Positions 9,451-18,615 are shown, numbered from the stretch's first letter. The stretch is 64,000 nucleotides of DNA from Colwellia sp. (GCA_013215655.1 JABSOX010000011.1:137024-201023); one strand, 5' to 3'. Notes: generated by a model from the letters alone, not told the origin. A program made the numbers and translations.

Positions 9451-11136
9451 ATGAACACTATCTTGTCTCACTTAAAACAGAAGTTGGTGCTTCTAGTCGC
9501 CTACTGCATTTTCGCTTTTTCATTGACCATTAGCGTGGTTAATGCCGGTGATTATCAGTCTCTAACTCAACTCTTCAAACAATGGCGAGCGTTTGAACAA
9601 CCGCCGTTATTTAACAATGCTCCTGATTATCGAACTAAAACATTTGATAGTCGCTTTCAAAAATTTGAATCGATTAGACAAAAGCTATTACACATTGAGA
9701 CGACTAATTGGTCTATCGAGAATAAAGTCGATTGGCATATTTTGTGGGCGGAATTAAATGGTTATGAGTTTAATTACAAACTGCTCAAACCTTGGCAACG
9801 AGACCCTGCATTCTATAAATCGATCTGGAATTATCGCAGTGATGTGCCAGCACACGAAGGGCCGACTCATCATGGTGTGACAGAGTTATGGACTTATCAA
9901 TTTCCATTAAGTGAAGTCGAGCAACAAAGACTGATCGCCGACTTGAGTATAATCGAACCTCTCACTCAACAGGCTAAAGTTAACTTAACGGGCAACGCCG
10001 CAGAACTTTGGAAAGCGGGTATTAGAGACATCGTTCAACAAAAAAAAGCGCTTTTGGATCTTCAAAAGAAAGTAAACAAAACAGCTAGCTCAGAGTTATC
10101 AAACGTTATCGAAACCGCGATCAAGTCGACCAGTGATTTTGCTGATTGGCTTGAAATTCAAGCTAAACTTAAGAATGGGCCATCGGGTATCGGCGAAGCG
10201 CAATATACTTGGTATATGAATAACGTTCACCTAGTTCCGCTTAACTGGCAAGATGAAGTGAGATTGTTACAAAGAGAACTAGATCGTTCGTGGTCTAGTT
10301 TGAAACTAGAAGAGCATCGTAATCGTAAACTGCCGCAATTAATCGCAGCAGCTAACCAAGCAGAATACGATGAACTTAAAGAGCGCTCAGCTACTAAATT
10401 TCTTAAGTTTCTAGATCAACAAGAGATTGTTACCGTCGCCGACTATTTTGAAAAGGCCCTAAAAGGACACTTGGGGCCATTTGTGCCGGCTGACAAACGT
10501 AACTTCTTTCTGATAGGTTCGCATTTTGATCCAACACCCTTGTATTCTCATTTCTATCATTGGTTTGAATTGGCTAGAATGGACAATAAGCCTCATACTA
10601 GCCCGATTCGGCGAGAAGCATTACTCTATAATATATTCGATAGTCGCAATGAAGGCACTGCGACGGCTGTTGAAGAAATGTTTATGCATGCCGGGTTATA
10701 TGATGACAATCCAAGAGTTCGAGAAATTGTATGGATTATGATTGCTCAACGCGCGGCCAGAGGTCTCGGTTCGCTTTACGCACATGCCAATCAGATGACC
10801 ATGGAACAAGCGGGCCAAATCCATGCCGATAAAACCCCTCGCGGTTGGATGAAAGTAGAACCGGAACTGTTGATTTTTGAACAGCATCTTTATATGAGGC
10901 AGCCAGGTTATGGCAGTAGTTATGTGACGGGAAAATATTTGTTGGAACGAACCATGGCTGACTATGCAATTTTATTGGAATCACAAGGAAAAGACTTTCG
11001 TATTAAAGATTTTTTTGACCAGCTTAATTCAATTGGTAGTATTCCAATTGCACTTGGTCGTTGGCAAATGACGGGGTTAGATAATGAAATAAAATCGATT
11101 CGAGAAAATTATCAACCACTCGACTCGCTCAAATAA
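9451..11136 (+). CDS. DUF885-like secreted protein
   Basis: 561 residues from ATG at 9451 after an AAGG-type site. An N-terminal hydrophobic segment ending near NAG (residue 33) looks like a Sec signal peptide or anchor. The remainder is helix-rich; the segment [18 protein letters not shown], followed by an R-rich helix ([18 protein letters not shown]), matches the C-terminal part of DUF885 proteins (yyEGwA...E). The zinc-protease-like HE..PGHH motif usual in this group is not present; the corresponding area reads [14 protein letters not shown], so catalysis is uncertain. No operon partner. Confidence 0.55.
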   Translation: MNTILSHLKQKLVLLVAYCIFAFSLTISVVNAGDYQSLTQLFKQWRAFEQPPLFNNAPDYRTKTFDSRFQKFESIRQKLLHIETTNWSIENKVDWHILWAELNGYEFNYKLLKPWQRDPAFYKSIWNYRSDVPAHEGPTHHGVTELWTYQFPLSEVEQQRLIADLSIIEPLTQQAKVNLTGNAAELWKAGIRDIVQQKKALLDLQKKVNKTASSELSNVIETAIKSTSDFADWLEIQAKLKNGPSGIGEAQYTWYMNNVHLVPLNWQDEVRLLQRELDRSWSSLKLEEHRNRKLPQLIAAANQAEYDELKERSATKFLKFLDQQEIVTVADYFEKALKGHLGPFVPADKRNFFLIGSHFDPTPLYSHFYHWFELARMDNKPHTSPIRREALLYNIFDSRNEGTATAVEEMFMHAGLYDDNPRVREIVWIMIAQRAARGLGSLYAHANQMTMEQAGQIHADKTPRGWMKVEPELLIFEQHLYMRQPGYGSSYVTGKYLLERTMADYAILLESQGKDFRIKDFFDQLNSIGSIPIALGRWQMTGLDNEIKSIRENYQPLDSLK

Positions 11137-11281
11137 GTATTTAACCTGAACTCTGGATAATGAGTGATTGATATTGATTAAAATCAAAAGCTTAGACTAA
11201 GTTACATGCTTAATAGCCTTTTAAAAACACTATATTCTCAATCAATGTTTCAATTTATTCGATTACCAAGGAAAAATATTT

Positions 11282-11443
11282 ATGAATAGCTGGCTATTTA
11301 TCGACGGGTTCTATCTTATTCTAGCGAAGAAATACGAGAACTATCGACTTGTAATCGAGTCCTATGAGGTTGAAATTGCAAGTCATAAATCAACTCAAGA
11401 TTGGATAGGAGAATCAAATTGGCTGGCTGCTTATAGTAATTAA
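11282..11443 (+). CDS. Small hypothetical protein (53 aa)
   Basis: ATG at 11282 is preceded by AAGGA with seven-base spacing (11271-11274), a good ribosome site. The frame runs 53 codons to TAA at 11441-11443. The product starts MNSWLFIDGFYLILAKK and ends WIGESNWLAAYSN: a hydrophobic start followed by a polar Tyr- and Trp-containing tail. No family recognised. Lies between the DUF885-like gene and the convergent diguanylate cyclase gene. The ribosome site is the main support. Confidence 0.4.
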   Translation: MNSWLFIDGFYLILAKKYENYRLVIESYEVEIASHKSTQDWIGESNWLAAYSN

Positions 11444-11693
11444 AAAGTCTTCGTACTGTGGCTGTTCAATTCCGATATGACCTCAATAATTTACACCCAG
11501 AGATGAAACGCCACAGGTAGAAAAAAGCTTGAAACGGACGTTAGGTGGGATGCTTTTCACTCACAAATTTAGATAGTTTTGTGCGCATTCCTGACATTAC
11601 GTTTAAATTTTTTGCCATATATTTTCTAATGATTCACGTCCATTAAATTACAAAAAATTATCTTAATAGTCATAATTACTATCTATTAGTGGA

Positions 11694-12974
11694 TTACACC
11701 GATACAACACAATTGCGACCGTTCTCTTTTGCTTGATAGACGGCCTCATCAGCTCGTGAAAAGAGACCATGAAAGTCTTTATCTTGCTGGTTAAATTGAG
11801 CAAGACCAAAACTAGCCGTCACCGTCAAACCTTCTGGTTTTAACTGTTCCAAGGTTTTTCGTAGCACCTCTGTTTTCTTCACTGCCTGAGTTAAAGGACA
11901 GTGGTCGTATAAGATAACGAACTCTTCACCGCCAAAGCGCGCGACAATATCGTTATTACGTACATGGCTAGAGAGTAGCTCTGCCACTTTGGTGAGTACT
12001 AAATCACCCATAGCATGACCATGTTCGTCGTTGAACGATTTAAAGAAGTCGATATCAACAACCACCATACAAATATCTATATCGTGTCTTGTTGCGGCAC
12101 TAATTCTTTTTGATGCGGCATCTAGCAGGTAATGACGATTATAGAGACCGGTGAGTTGGTCTGTCATAGCCAGTTCTTCTAAACGTTGGCGTTGTACTTC
12201 GAGTTTTTTAAATAGTTGCTGGTTAAGGATTAAGCTATCGACTCGTGCCAATAGTTCTTCGCTCATAATTGGCTTTGGTACATAGCCATTGACGCCAGCT
12301 TGAAATAGTGCCAATTTTCGAGAAGCATCGTCAAAGCTACTCATCGCCAAGATAGGAATAGGAATAGGGGTTTTATGCTTTTTTTCTCTATCTCTAATAT
12401 GGCGTACTATTGCTGTACCACTGAGCTTACCTGCGAGAATGATATCGGTCATCACTAAGTCAAAATATTCATTGTTATAGAGTTCTATCGCCTCTTCACC
12501 TGTAGTGATATGACTGACTTCATAGCCATGTTCGTTTAATACAGAAATTGTAAGTTTGGCGACACTCATCGCATCTTCGACATACAGTATTCTTCCGACG
12601 TAGAGAAAATTACTATTGGTGGTTTTACTCAGACTATCGACATAGTCAGAGAAGGCAGAAATATCTTTTTTACTAAAAATCTCAGTAATCCCTAATGCCA
12701 TAAATGACTCAGGTTCGTGTTCATCTGATGCAGATAACATTACGATAGGTGTGGATTGAGTAGATTGGTTTAAACGTAACTTCGAGCAAAAACGGCGGCA
12801 ATCACGGGTCTCCAGCGTTCTAGCCACACAAATAAGCTGGTAGTTGTTTTGTTTGATTAAGGATATCGCTTCTTTTTCACAACTGACACTGTCGGTAAAA
12901 ACCCCATGACTTGCAAGCGTCATATTAGTGATCATTCGGGCAGAGCTGGAAGGATCAATTACAAGAGCGTTCAT
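11694..12974 (-). CDS. Diguanylate cyclase response regulator (REC-REC-GGDEF)
   Basis: 426 residues. The first receiver-like domain (1-120) lacks the phosphoacceptor Asp: the position after QLIC reads VARTLE, so it is probably a non-phosphorylated interaction domain. The second receiver (127-245) has the acidic pair VED, phosphoacceptor Asp177 (MTDIIL) and the conserved Lys in VPKPI. The GGDEF domain (265-426) has DQLTGLYNR, VVDIDFFKSFND and active site GGEEF (348-352), with an RxxD inhibitory site (RNND, 339-342). It should make cyclic di-GMP when phosphorylated, with product inhibition. The kinase is not in the window. The free receiver gene at 13416 is divergent from it and could be functionally linked. 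Confidence 0.92.
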   Translation of the reverse strand: MNALVIDPSSSARMITNMTLASHGVFTDSVSCEKEAISLIKQNNYQLICVARTLETRDCRRFCSKLRLNQSTQSTPIVMLSASDEHEPESFMALGITEIFSKKDISAFSDYVDSLSKTTNSNFLYVGRILYVEDAMSVAKLTISVLNEHGYEVSHITTGEEAIELYNNEYFDLVMTDIILAGKLSGTAIVRHIRDREKKHKTPIPIPILAMSSFDDASRKLALFQAGVNGYVPKPIMSEELLARVDSLILNQQLFKKLEVQRQRLEELAMTDQLTGLYNRHYLLDAASKRISAATRHDIDICMVVVDIDFFKSFNDEHGHAMGDLVLTKVAELLSSHVRNNDIVARFGGEEFVILYDHCPLTQAVKKTEVLRKTLEQLKPEGLTVTASFGLAQFNQQDKDFHGLFSRADEAVYQAKENGRNCVVSV

Positions 12975-13415
12975 AAACTAGGTTTGGTTAAAAACAATAA
13001 CTTAACACTAGTCTAATGGCCGTTAAACGCGAATAATTTATTAGCAGGCACAACAAACAGACAGCACAAATGGGTTTAATAACACTGAACCTACGATTTA
13101 GATTAGCGTTCAAATTTAATTGGAGGTTATCTACACAAAATCCAATCCGAATACTTTGAAGTATTTCATTGGTTCAATTCTATTGAAATCCAACATTTTA
13201 AAGAATTAACGCATAGACATGACAGCAGAGTACAGCATAAAAATGACAAATTGGGTTCAATTTTAGGTTCATTAATCTATTGTTAGAGTCCTTTCCGTGA
13301 ATAAATGAAGTCCTCTAATAAATAATTTTTGGTATGAACTACACTTATATCTTACCAATCATTAGATGACCTTGAACATCTATTGTAGTTAGCTCTAAAA
13401 AGGAAGTTTTGAATT
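12975..13415. other. Gene-free divergent region with a degenerate repeat copy
   Basis: 441 bp between two divergent receiver-domain genes. It holds CACAAAATCCAATCCGAA (13134-13151), a degenerate copy of the dispersed repeat at 13977, and the small palindrome AATACTT-TG-AAGTATT directly after it. No convincing ORF. Promoters for both neighbours should lie here, but I cannot single them out. Confidence 0.4.
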
Positions 13416-13817
13416 ATGCTAAAAATAGTTGTTGTTGACGACTCAAACGTTATGTTGAAAATAATTGAAGGCATAATAAAAGCAGAAGTAAAAATAGAAA
13501 CTCAAGTCACCAGTTATCTAAATGCTAGTGAATTCAAAGATAAACTCCTCGAGCTAAGTCCTGATTTAGTTATTACTGACATCGATATGCCCAATGTCGA
13601 CGGGTACGAACTCATTAGTTTCGTAAAATCGAGAAGCAATGTTCCTATTGTTGCTATATCAGGTAGTCGTATTTCAGATAACTGTACTGACACATTATTG
13701 TATTGTGCAAAAGGATTTGGAGCTGACTATACCCTAAATAAGGTAGATTTGAATGTTGGACTTTCAAGATTAGTGTCTGACATATTGTTGAAGAACATAA
13801 CTGTCGAATATGGATAG
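13416..13817 (+). CDS. Stand-alone receiver (CheY-like) protein
   Basis: 133 residues from ATG at 13416 with AAGGA about ten bases upstream. A single REC domain fills the protein: acidic pocket DDS near 8-10, phosphoacceptor Asp in ITDIDMPNVDG, the Ser switch in AISGS, and a conserved Lys in LNKVDL near the C-terminus. There is no output domain, so it should act by phosphorylation-dependent binding to a partner, as CheY or phosphorelay shuttles do. No kinase is adjacent. The nearest signalling gene is the divergent REC-REC-GGDEF gene. Confidence 0.85.
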   Translation: MLKIVVVDDSNVMLKIIEGIIKAEVKIETQVTSYLNASEFKDKLLELSPDLVITDIDMPNVDGYELISFVKSRSNVPIVAISGSRISDNCTDTLLYCAKGFGADYTLNKVDLNVGLSRLVSDILLKNITVEYG

Positions 13818-13976
13818 TAAAGTCTCACCTCCCTATATCACAAATTAATACGACAGAAATCAAAAGCGAGATAACTCAATCAGAAAGAGGAGTTAAATGG
13901 CAAGTGCTTAATGACTACAGCCAGTAATTATCAATAAGGATAGTGGATATATTTCCCGTTATAACGTCTCAATTAT

Positions 13977-14054
13977 GCGTTATCAATACAAAATCTAATC
14001 CGAAGCGATGTTTACACTAGTTACCTAATGTCTCCTTTGTGGTGGAAGTGAGCC
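13977..14054 (+). repeat. Dispersed repeat, copy A
   Basis: The 28 bases at 13977-14004, beginning GCGTTATCAATACAAAATC, are identical to those at 24093-24120. Similarity continues into a TAATGTCTCC...TGTGG segment. Related copies lie near 15284, 22222 and 13134. It is non-coding and lies in the 13818-14250 gap. Confidence 0.65.
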
Positions 14055-14091
14055 TTAGCTCGTAATCAATGAATAATCAAAAAAAGGTCAC

Positions 14092-14129
14092 CGCTAATGA
14101 CTTCTTGGTGCGCATTAGAGACATTAGCG
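14092..14129. promoter_or_regulatory. Perfect 8-bp inverted repeat
   Basis: CGCTAATG (14092-14099) and CATTAGCG (14122-14129) are exact reverse complements separated by 22 bases, followed by TAAAAAATTT. It could be a hairpin or operator in the gene-free stretch upstream of the 93-aa gene. Function unknown. Confidence 0.35.
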
Positions 14130-14182
14130 TAAAAAATTTATCAATACTTTTTCTAATACGTTATTATATATCTTTAAAAAAA

Positions 14183-14236
14183 TGTAACCTTACAAGGTAG
14201 CTAACCTTGCACGGTTTTCATAATAAGCTGTTATAC
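14183..14236 (+). repeat. attC-like short palindrome upstream of the 93-aa gene
   Basis: AACC-TTA-CAAGGT-AGCTA-ACCTTG-CAC-GGTT forms a nested stem (CAAGGT 14193-14198, ACCTTG 14204-14209). It is followed by a GTTATAC core (14230-14236) 15 bases before the GTG start. The layout resembles a short integron recombination site but differs from the three longer palindromes in this window, so the assignment is weak. Confidence 0.3.
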
Positions 14237-14250
14237 CTAAAGGATAATTC

Positions 14251-14532
14251 GTGAGTAATACTAAATTTTCTGAAAGTTGTTATCTATGTAATTCGGATTC
14301 TAGTTACATTAAAACGGACAATGAGAATAGACGCCATTATTTATGCTCAAATGAAAGCTGCGGTGAGTATGAAATATCATTAAGTGCTATGGAACACTTA
14401 ATTGATAATAATGACTTTAAATCTCAATTATTACCATTAGCTAAAAGATGTAAAGGTACAGATGGTTTATTAGAGATTTCAATAAGAGGAACAGCTATAG
14501 CAGCAAAAGTTAGACCAAGAACTGAAGTGTGA
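14251..14532 (+). CDS. Small putative zinc-ribbon protein (93 aa)
   Basis: GTG at 14251 follows AAAGGATAATTC, a good ribosome site. The 93-residue product has paired cysteines CYLC (10-13) and CSNESC about twenty residues later, a spacing typical of a one-zinc ribbon, followed by a helical and basic tail ending KVRPRTEV. I know no function. The gene is flanked by a short palindrome 15 bp upstream and the long attC-like palindrome 14 bp downstream, which makes it look like a mobile gene cassette. The strand matches its cassette-like neighbour. Confidence 0.6.
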   Translation: MSNTKFSESCYLCNSDSSYIKTDNENRRHYLCSNESCGEYEISLSAMEHLIDNNDFKSQLLPLAKRCKGTDGLLEISIRGTAIAAKVRPRTEV

Positions 14533-14545
14533 TTTAGGTATAAGT

Positions 14546-14632
14546 CACTCAAACGGACGATAAATAGTTGGCTAGCGCTCATTCCTCGCAATTTTAGTCA
14601 ACAATTCTTGTCCATTATTAAGGCGTTGGTCT
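14546..14632 (+). repeat. attC-like palindrome, site S1
   Basis: The left arm at 14555-14573 (GGAC...AGTTGGCT) pairs with the right arm at 14596-14613 (AGTCAACAATT...GTCC) across 22 bases. AGGCGTTGG (14621-14629) follows 26 bases after the start of the right arm. An AAAC precedes the left arm. It lies exactly between the stop of the 93-aa gene and the GTG of the acetyltransferase gene. The architecture equals S2 and S3. Confidence 0.5.
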
Positions 14633-14643
14633 AAGAGATATTT

Positions 14644-15210
14644 GTGTTGAAATCTATTCCTGTGTTAAAAACTGAAAACATGATTATTTCTGTTTTAAAT
14701 CCTAACGACTTTGAGTTGTTAGTAAAATATGAAAATGAAAATCGCATTTATTTATCTCAATGGGAACCTACAAGATCACCAACGTATTTTAGTTTGGAAT
14801 ACACTCAAAAACGCGTAGAAAGCAACTTTAAAAAATTTCAATCTAGCTCTTCTATTTCTCTTGTCGGTTTTGACAAAGAACAATCAAAAATAATTTGTCT
14901 GTGTACCTTTTCAAACATTGTTCATGGCCCCTTTCAAGCGTGTAGTCTGGGATATTCAATCAGCGAAAAAGAACAAGGTAAAGGTCTAATGTTTGAAATG
15001 CTTCAAACATCAATTCAATACGTCTTTGATGAATATCAATTACACAGAATTATGGCTAACTTTATGCCATCAAATATACGGTCAAAGAAACTATTAAATA
15101 GATTGGGCTTTCAAAAAGAAGGATTTGCTAAGTCTTATTTAAAAATAGCTGGCTCATGGCAAGATCATGTTTTAACATCCAAGTTAAACCGGCATATAAC
15201 AATGCCATAA
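14644..15210 (+). CDS. GNAT acetyltransferase, RimJ/RimL-like
   Basis: 188 residues from GTG at 14644. The GNAT fold is visible from its order: a substrate-side N-terminus, strand CSLGYSISEKEQGKGLMFEML (the Q/R-x-x-G-x-G/A acetyl-CoA loop reads EQGKGL), RIMANFMPSNIRSKKLLNRLGF and a terminal GFAKSYLKIAGSWQDHVL typical of the RimJ/RimL branch that acetylates N-terminal amines of ribosomal proteins or small molecules. Substrate unknown. Flanked by attC-like palindromes S1 and S2 with very short gaps, as for an integron cassette; GNATs are common cassette cargo. Confidence 0.85.
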   Translation: MLKSIPVLKTENMIISVLNPNDFELLVKYENENRIYLSQWEPTRSPTYFSLEYTQKRVESNFKKFQSSSSISLVGFDKEQSKIICLCTFSNIVHGPFQACSLGYSISEKEQGKGLMFEMLQTSIQYVFDEYQLHRIMANFMPSNIRSKKLLNRLGFQKEGFAKSYLKIAGSWQDHVLTSKLNRHITMP

Positions 15211-15212
15211 AA

Positions 15213-15291
15213 ACACACATAACTGTTGGCTCACCTCGTTTCACTCGGTATGATAGCCAACAATTATTTAGCTGCTTATGGCGGCGTTATC
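15213..15291 (+). repeat. attC-like palindrome, site S2
   Basis: TAACTGTTGGCT (15220-15231) pairs with AGCCAACAATTA (15255-15266) across 23 bases, and GGCGTTATC (15283-15291) begins 28 bases after the start of the right arm. It starts three bases after the acetyltransferase stop. Same arm sequence and spacing as S1 and S3. Confidence 0.55.
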
Positions 15292-15365
15292 GATATAAAA
15301 TCTAATCCAAATCACCGCTAATTATTGAATGCTAACGTCCGCAAAGTGGTCTTACCCCAGTTTTG
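15284..15365 (+). repeat. Dispersed repeat, copy B (diverged)
   Basis: GCGTTATCGATATAAAATC (from 15284) then TAATCCAAA matches copy A with a few changes and starts inside the core of S2. TAACGTCCGCAAAGTGGTC further on matches the TAATGTCTCC...TGTGG part of copies A and D. Non-coding. The 66-codon plus frame here is antisense to the LysR gene end and is not credible. Confidence 0.5.
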
Positions 15366-15432
15366 TGGACACACTATAATTGTTGTTGGACTGCCCCCAG
15401 TTTTAGCACAAGTTATCATTGAAGATTCAAGT

Positions 15433-16326
15433 TCACCCAAGATGTTTTTTTTCCTCAAACCACTGCTCCAAGTATTCTATGCACTGCACCAATTTAGTTG
15501 GGACGAAATAGCGCACTGGATATAACGCATATAGCGTTAGCATAGGTTTTTTTGCATCGGCTAAAACTTCAACTATTTCGCCACTATCTATAGCTTGCTG
15601 ACAAACAAAATCAGGGATAAAACCAAGCCCTAAACCTTGTTTAATTGACTCCATCATAAACATCGTATTATTAACTCTCAAGCGACCTTTTATAGCAACA
15701 CCATCTTCAATCGGCCAAATATTTTTTCCTTGGAAGTAACTATAAATAAAGCAATTATGATCTTTAAGGTCTTTGGGTAGTGTAATATCAGGGTGTTGTG
15801 CAAGATAACCTGGGGATACGCATACTTTATAAGTAAACTGGGTTAGTGGTCTGCCGACATAATTTGAATCAATGGGCTTACTCGACGCTCGAAAGCCTAA
15901 ATCAAAACCTTGCTCTACCAAGTCAACACTTTCATCGCCTAAATGAATATCGAGTTCAATCTCTGGGTTAGCCTTCATAAAGTCAGCAAACAAATACGAC
16001 AAATCAGTAATACCCAAAGCCATAGGGGCATTTATTTTAAGTTTACCACGCAGATTCTGTTGTAAATCTTGCACAAAATTATCAGCGTCATCCAGTTTTG
16101 ACAATATCTCACGAGCGCGTTGTAAATAACCTTCGCCCACATGTGTTAGTTGAACGTTACGGGTTGAACGGTGCAACAAACGAGCGCCAAGTTCGGTTTC
16201 AAGTCGCCCTATCTCCTTACTTATCATTGATTTGGATGAGCCAACTTGCTCTGCTACCCGAGTAAAGCTTCCTAAATCAGCTAAACGTACAAACAGCTGA
16301 ATTGCCCGTAACTTATCCACGATCAA
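15433..16326 (-). CDS. LysR-family transcriptional regulator
   Basis: 297 residues. The N-terminal winged helix (5-65) reads LRAIQLFVRLADLGSFTRVAEQV then KSMISKEIGRLETELGARLL and a linker helix. The substrate-binding domain (90-295) has the usual LysR architecture (GKLKINAPMALG, LDIHLGD, GFRAS). It belongs to the CrgA/DmlR-like branch by its RSTRNVQLT sequence. Divergent from a six-gene detoxification-type cluster starting 213 bp away, so it is very probably its regulator, responding to a small, perhaps electrophilic, ligand. Its 3' end runs into repeat-derived DNA. Confidence 0.92.
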   Translation of the reverse strand: MIVDKLRAIQLFVRLADLGSFTRVAEQVGSSKSMISKEIGRLETELGARLLHRSTRNVQLTHVGEGYLQRAREILSKLDDADNFVQDLQQNLRGKLKINAPMALGITDLSYLFADFMKANPEIELDIHLGDESVDLVEQGFDLGFRASSKPIDSNYVGRPLTQFTYKVCVSPGYLAQHPDITLPKDLKDHNCFIYSYFQGKNIWPIEDGVAIKGRLRVNNTMFMMESIKQGLGLGFIPDFVCQQAIDSGEIVEVLADAKKPMLTLYALYPVRYFVPTKLVQCIEYLEQWFEEKKHLG

Positions 16327-16538
16327 ATCCTTTTTGTCTTAGTACTATCGTCATCGTTCTTTATTCCTATCATTTGAATCGTAAACAATGTTTCCAATTT
16401 GAGAACAGTATATACGCATTATTGGTATATATGAAAACAAACTAGAAGGGTAAACTTCTTTCATCGCATCGAGGCAGGCATTTATCACCGACATGTGAAC
16501 ATTCAAATTAAACAAATTTTATTTTTTAGGAGAATACC
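16327..16538. promoter_or_regulatory. Divergent promoter/operator region for the LysR regulator and GST cluster
   Basis: The 212-bp interval contains AT-rich stretches such as ATCATTTGAATCGTAAACAA and TGAGAACAGTATATACGCAT. LysR proteins normally bind T-N11-A dyads here; I cannot fix one with confidence. The GST gene has a strong ribosome site, TAGGAG, six bases before ATG 16539. Confidence 0.45.
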
Positions 16539-17147
16539 ATGTATACACTTTTTTATTCACAAGGCGCTTGTTCTGTTGCTACTCAGGTTGTTTTACGCGA
16601 ACTAGGTCAAGAGGTTAACATTATCGATGCCAAACAGCGTGACAACTTTAAAGATATCAACCCTGTTGGTGCAGTACCTGCTTTAGTTGATGGTGATAAA
16701 ACCTTAACTGAAGGAGCAGCGATTATGCTTCACATTCTTAACAAGCACAAAAACTCACTTTTTCCCGAAAATGAAAGTGATCGCCAACAAGCCATTCAAG
16801 ACATTATGTTCGCTAACGCCACTATGCACCCAGCCTATGGTCGATTATTTTTCTTAGCGCAAAACGTCAGTGATGAAAAAGTAAGACAAGAAACGTTGAA
16901 TACCGCCGCTGAGATTATCAATAAATTGTGGCAAGTTGTTGAAAAACAACTGGCTAACAAAAGCTTCTTAGGAGGTGATAGCGCATCAGCCGCCGATATT
17001 ATGTTGACTGTTTATTCTCGTTGGGGTGCCTATTTCCCTGTTGATATTACCTTTGGTGCAAAAACGACGAAAATGTTAGCAGCCGTGCAAGCCATGCCTA
17101 ACTTTATTAAAACCGATGAAGCCGAAGAAGCGATGTCAGCTAAGTAA
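16539..17147 (+). CDS. Glutathione S-transferase family protein
   Basis: 202 residues. A thioredoxin-like N-terminal domain (1-75) has the bacterial beta-class look: YSQGACSVATQVVLREL with a Cys near residue 11, NPVGAVPALVDGD with the cis-Pro, and the TEGAAIMLHIL glutathione-binding Glu/Ser-equivalent stretch. An all-helical C-terminal domain follows (GGDSASAADIML). Such enzymes conjugate glutathione to, or reduce, electrophiles. First gene of the cluster facing away from LysR, with the strongest ribosome site, followed by an NTF2-like gene 87 bp on. Confidence 0.88.
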   Translation: MYTLFYSQGACSVATQVVLRELGQEVNIIDAKQRDNFKDINPVGAVPALVDGDKTLTEGAAIMLHILNKHKNSLFPENESDRQQAIQDIMFANATMHPAYGRLFFLAQNVSDEKVRQETLNTAAEIINKLWQVVEKQLANKSFLGGDSASAADIMLTVYSRWGAYFPVDITFGAKTTKMLAAVQAMPNFIKTDEAEEAMSAK

Positions 17148-17234
17148 AGCGAGTTAAATATAACTGATGGAAAAAATAATCGCTTAACCGCGATAGCGAT
17201 TACCTTTTTTCATCACTACTTTTGGGGGATAAAC

Positions 17235-17627
17235 ATGAATAATGAAAAAATAACTTTAGGCAATGCAACACGTGATATTGATGCGGTTACTGCCATTGTC
17301 CATAGCTACTTTGACGGCCTTCACCATGGTGATATAACGAAACTAAATGATATATTTCACCCTGATACTTGGTTAAAAGCACCTGGCTCTCGACGCTCAT
17401 TAACACAGTGGTTAAACGATGTTGAAAACAGGGAAACTCCGGCACAACTAAACAAGCCATTTGATTTTAAAATATTAGCCCTTGATGTAGTACAAGACCA
17501 AGCGATGGTGAAAATTTACTGTCCCTTGTTTGATTTTCACTACATTGATTTTCTCGGCCTACTGAAAGAGAAAGGTCAATGGCGAATAGTCACAAAAATG
17601 TATACCGATACTCAGGAGCAACAATAA
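17235..17627 (+). CDS. NTF2-like (SnoaL/lumazine-binding-type) protein
   Basis: 130 residues from ATG at 17235 after TGGGGG. It has the cone-shaped NTF2 fold pattern: helix with AIVHSYFDGLHHGDITKLNDIFHPDT, strands DFKILALDVVQDQAMVKIYCP, then HYIDFLGLLKEKGQWRIVTKMYT. It is closest in style to the putative lumazine-binding group, in which few members have a known reaction. The stop overlaps the start of the next gene (TAATG), indicating translational coupling to the DsbA-like protein. Confidence 0.8.
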   Translation: MNNEKITLGNATRDIDAVTAIVHSYFDGLHHGDITKLNDIFHPDTWLKAPGSRRSLTQWLNDVENRETPAQLNKPFDFKILALDVVQDQAMVKIYCPLFDFHYIDFLGLLKEKGQWRIVTKMYTDTQEQQ

Positions 17628-18289
17628 TGACAACATTAAACAGCAAAAGATTAAAAATAGAAATGGTACACGACATTGTTTGTTCTTGGTGCCCAATTGG
17701 CTATAGCAATATTAAAACTGCCATTAATAACCTAAATATAGAAGTTGATTTTCACTTCTTACCGTTTGAGTTGAATCCGAATATGGTAATTGAAGGCGAA
17801 TCTATAGCCAATTACTTTAACCGTCAAATGGGCTGGAATAACGATAAGTTACTTAAATATCAAGGTTCATTAGTTGCCACCGCAGCAAAAGCTGGTGTCA
17901 AGATTGATTTTTCCAAAAGAACCCACTACTACAACACCCGAAATGCGCATTTGCTAATGCACTGGGTAGAGCGTTTTAACAAACAAACCGACCTTAATGA
18001 ATATTTAATTAAAGCCTATTTTAAAGACGGGTTAGACATAAGTAACTTAACCGTATTATTAAATATTGCTGAAACCTTAGGTTTAGATAGACAAGAAGCC
18101 AAAAACGCAATGACTTCAACCCATTTAAATCAAGCATTAGAGAAAAAAATAGCACGTGTTAAAACACTTAACATTAACACCGTACCCGCGTTTATTGTTA
18201 ATGGAAATACGCAGATTTCTGGTTCAAATTCAGTGGAGTACTTTGAAGATATCTTGTCTTCTTTGCTCGATGAAGTTATCTCAGCCTAA
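17627..18289 (+). CDS. DsbA/FrnE-family thioredoxin-fold oxidoreductase
   Basis: 220 residues from ATG 17627, which overlaps the upstream stop by one base and has AGGAG at 17613-17617; a longer frame from 17579 lacks these signals. IEMVHDIVCSWCPIGYSNI holds a CxxC (Cys-Ser-Trp-Cys) at the start of the first helix, as in FrnE-like cytoplasmic DsbA relatives. A helical insertion and NTVPAFIVNGN with the cis-Pro loop follow. No signal peptide, so it acts in the cytoplasm as a thiol or polyketide-type oxidoreductase, or isomerises glutathione adducts. It sits naturally with the GST upstream. Confidence 0.85.
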   Translation: MTTLNSKRLKIEMVHDIVCSWCPIGYSNIKTAINNLNIEVDFHFLPFELNPNMVIEGESIANYFNRQMGWNNDKLLKYQGSLVATAAKAGVKIDFSKRTHYYNTRNAHLLMHWVERFNKQTDLNEYLIKAYFKDGLDISNLTVLLNIAETLGLDRQEAKNAMTSTHLNQALEKKIARVKTLNINTVPAFIVNGNTQISGSNSVEYFEDILSSLLDEVISA

Positions 18290-18365
18290 CGCTGTGATAT
18301 CGAGAACTCAAAAAAATTAAAAGTTTCATTAAATCAATACCCATTAAAAAATAAAGGAAAAAATC

Positions 18366-18584
18366 ATGCCATTTATAAACGTAAAAATCACAGATGAAGA
18401 TGTCACCAACGAGCAAAAAAAGGCCATTATCAAAGGCTGTACTCAATTGATGGTTGATGTACTAAATAAAACCCCATCAACCACTTTCGTAGTTATTGAT
18501 GAAGTGAACACTGATAACTGGGGCATCGGTTTTGACCAAGTAACTGAGCTGCGCAAAAAAACGATGACTTCAATTACTGAATAA
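18366..18584 (+). CDS. 4-oxalocrotonate tautomerase-family protein
   Basis: 72 residues from ATG at 18366 (AAAGGA upstream). MPFINVKI gives Pro as the first residue after Met removal, the catalytic base of the tautomerase superfamily. TNEQKKAIIKGCTQLMVDVL and TFVVIDEV match the usual helix and strand; the length is that of 4-OT (62-75). It probably acts on an enol/keto or unsaturated acid intermediate. Position between the DsbA-like and DJ-1-like genes suggests handling of reactive carbonyl compounds. Confidence 0.88.
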   Translation: MPFINVKITDEDVTNEQKKAIIKGCTQLMVDVLNKTPSTTFVVIDEVNTDNWGIGFDQVTELRKKTMTSITE

Positions 18585-18615
18585 ATTAATCAGATCAAAA
18601 AAAGAGATTCCAAAA

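Noticed and set aside
11535-11550. GTTAGGTG as an attC core; a similar GTTAGGTG near 20545
   Set aside because: No palindromic arms at the required distance in either place.
15325-15525. 66-codon plus-strand frame
   Set aside because: Overlaps the LysR gene end in antisense and repeat copy B; low-complexity hydrophobic product.
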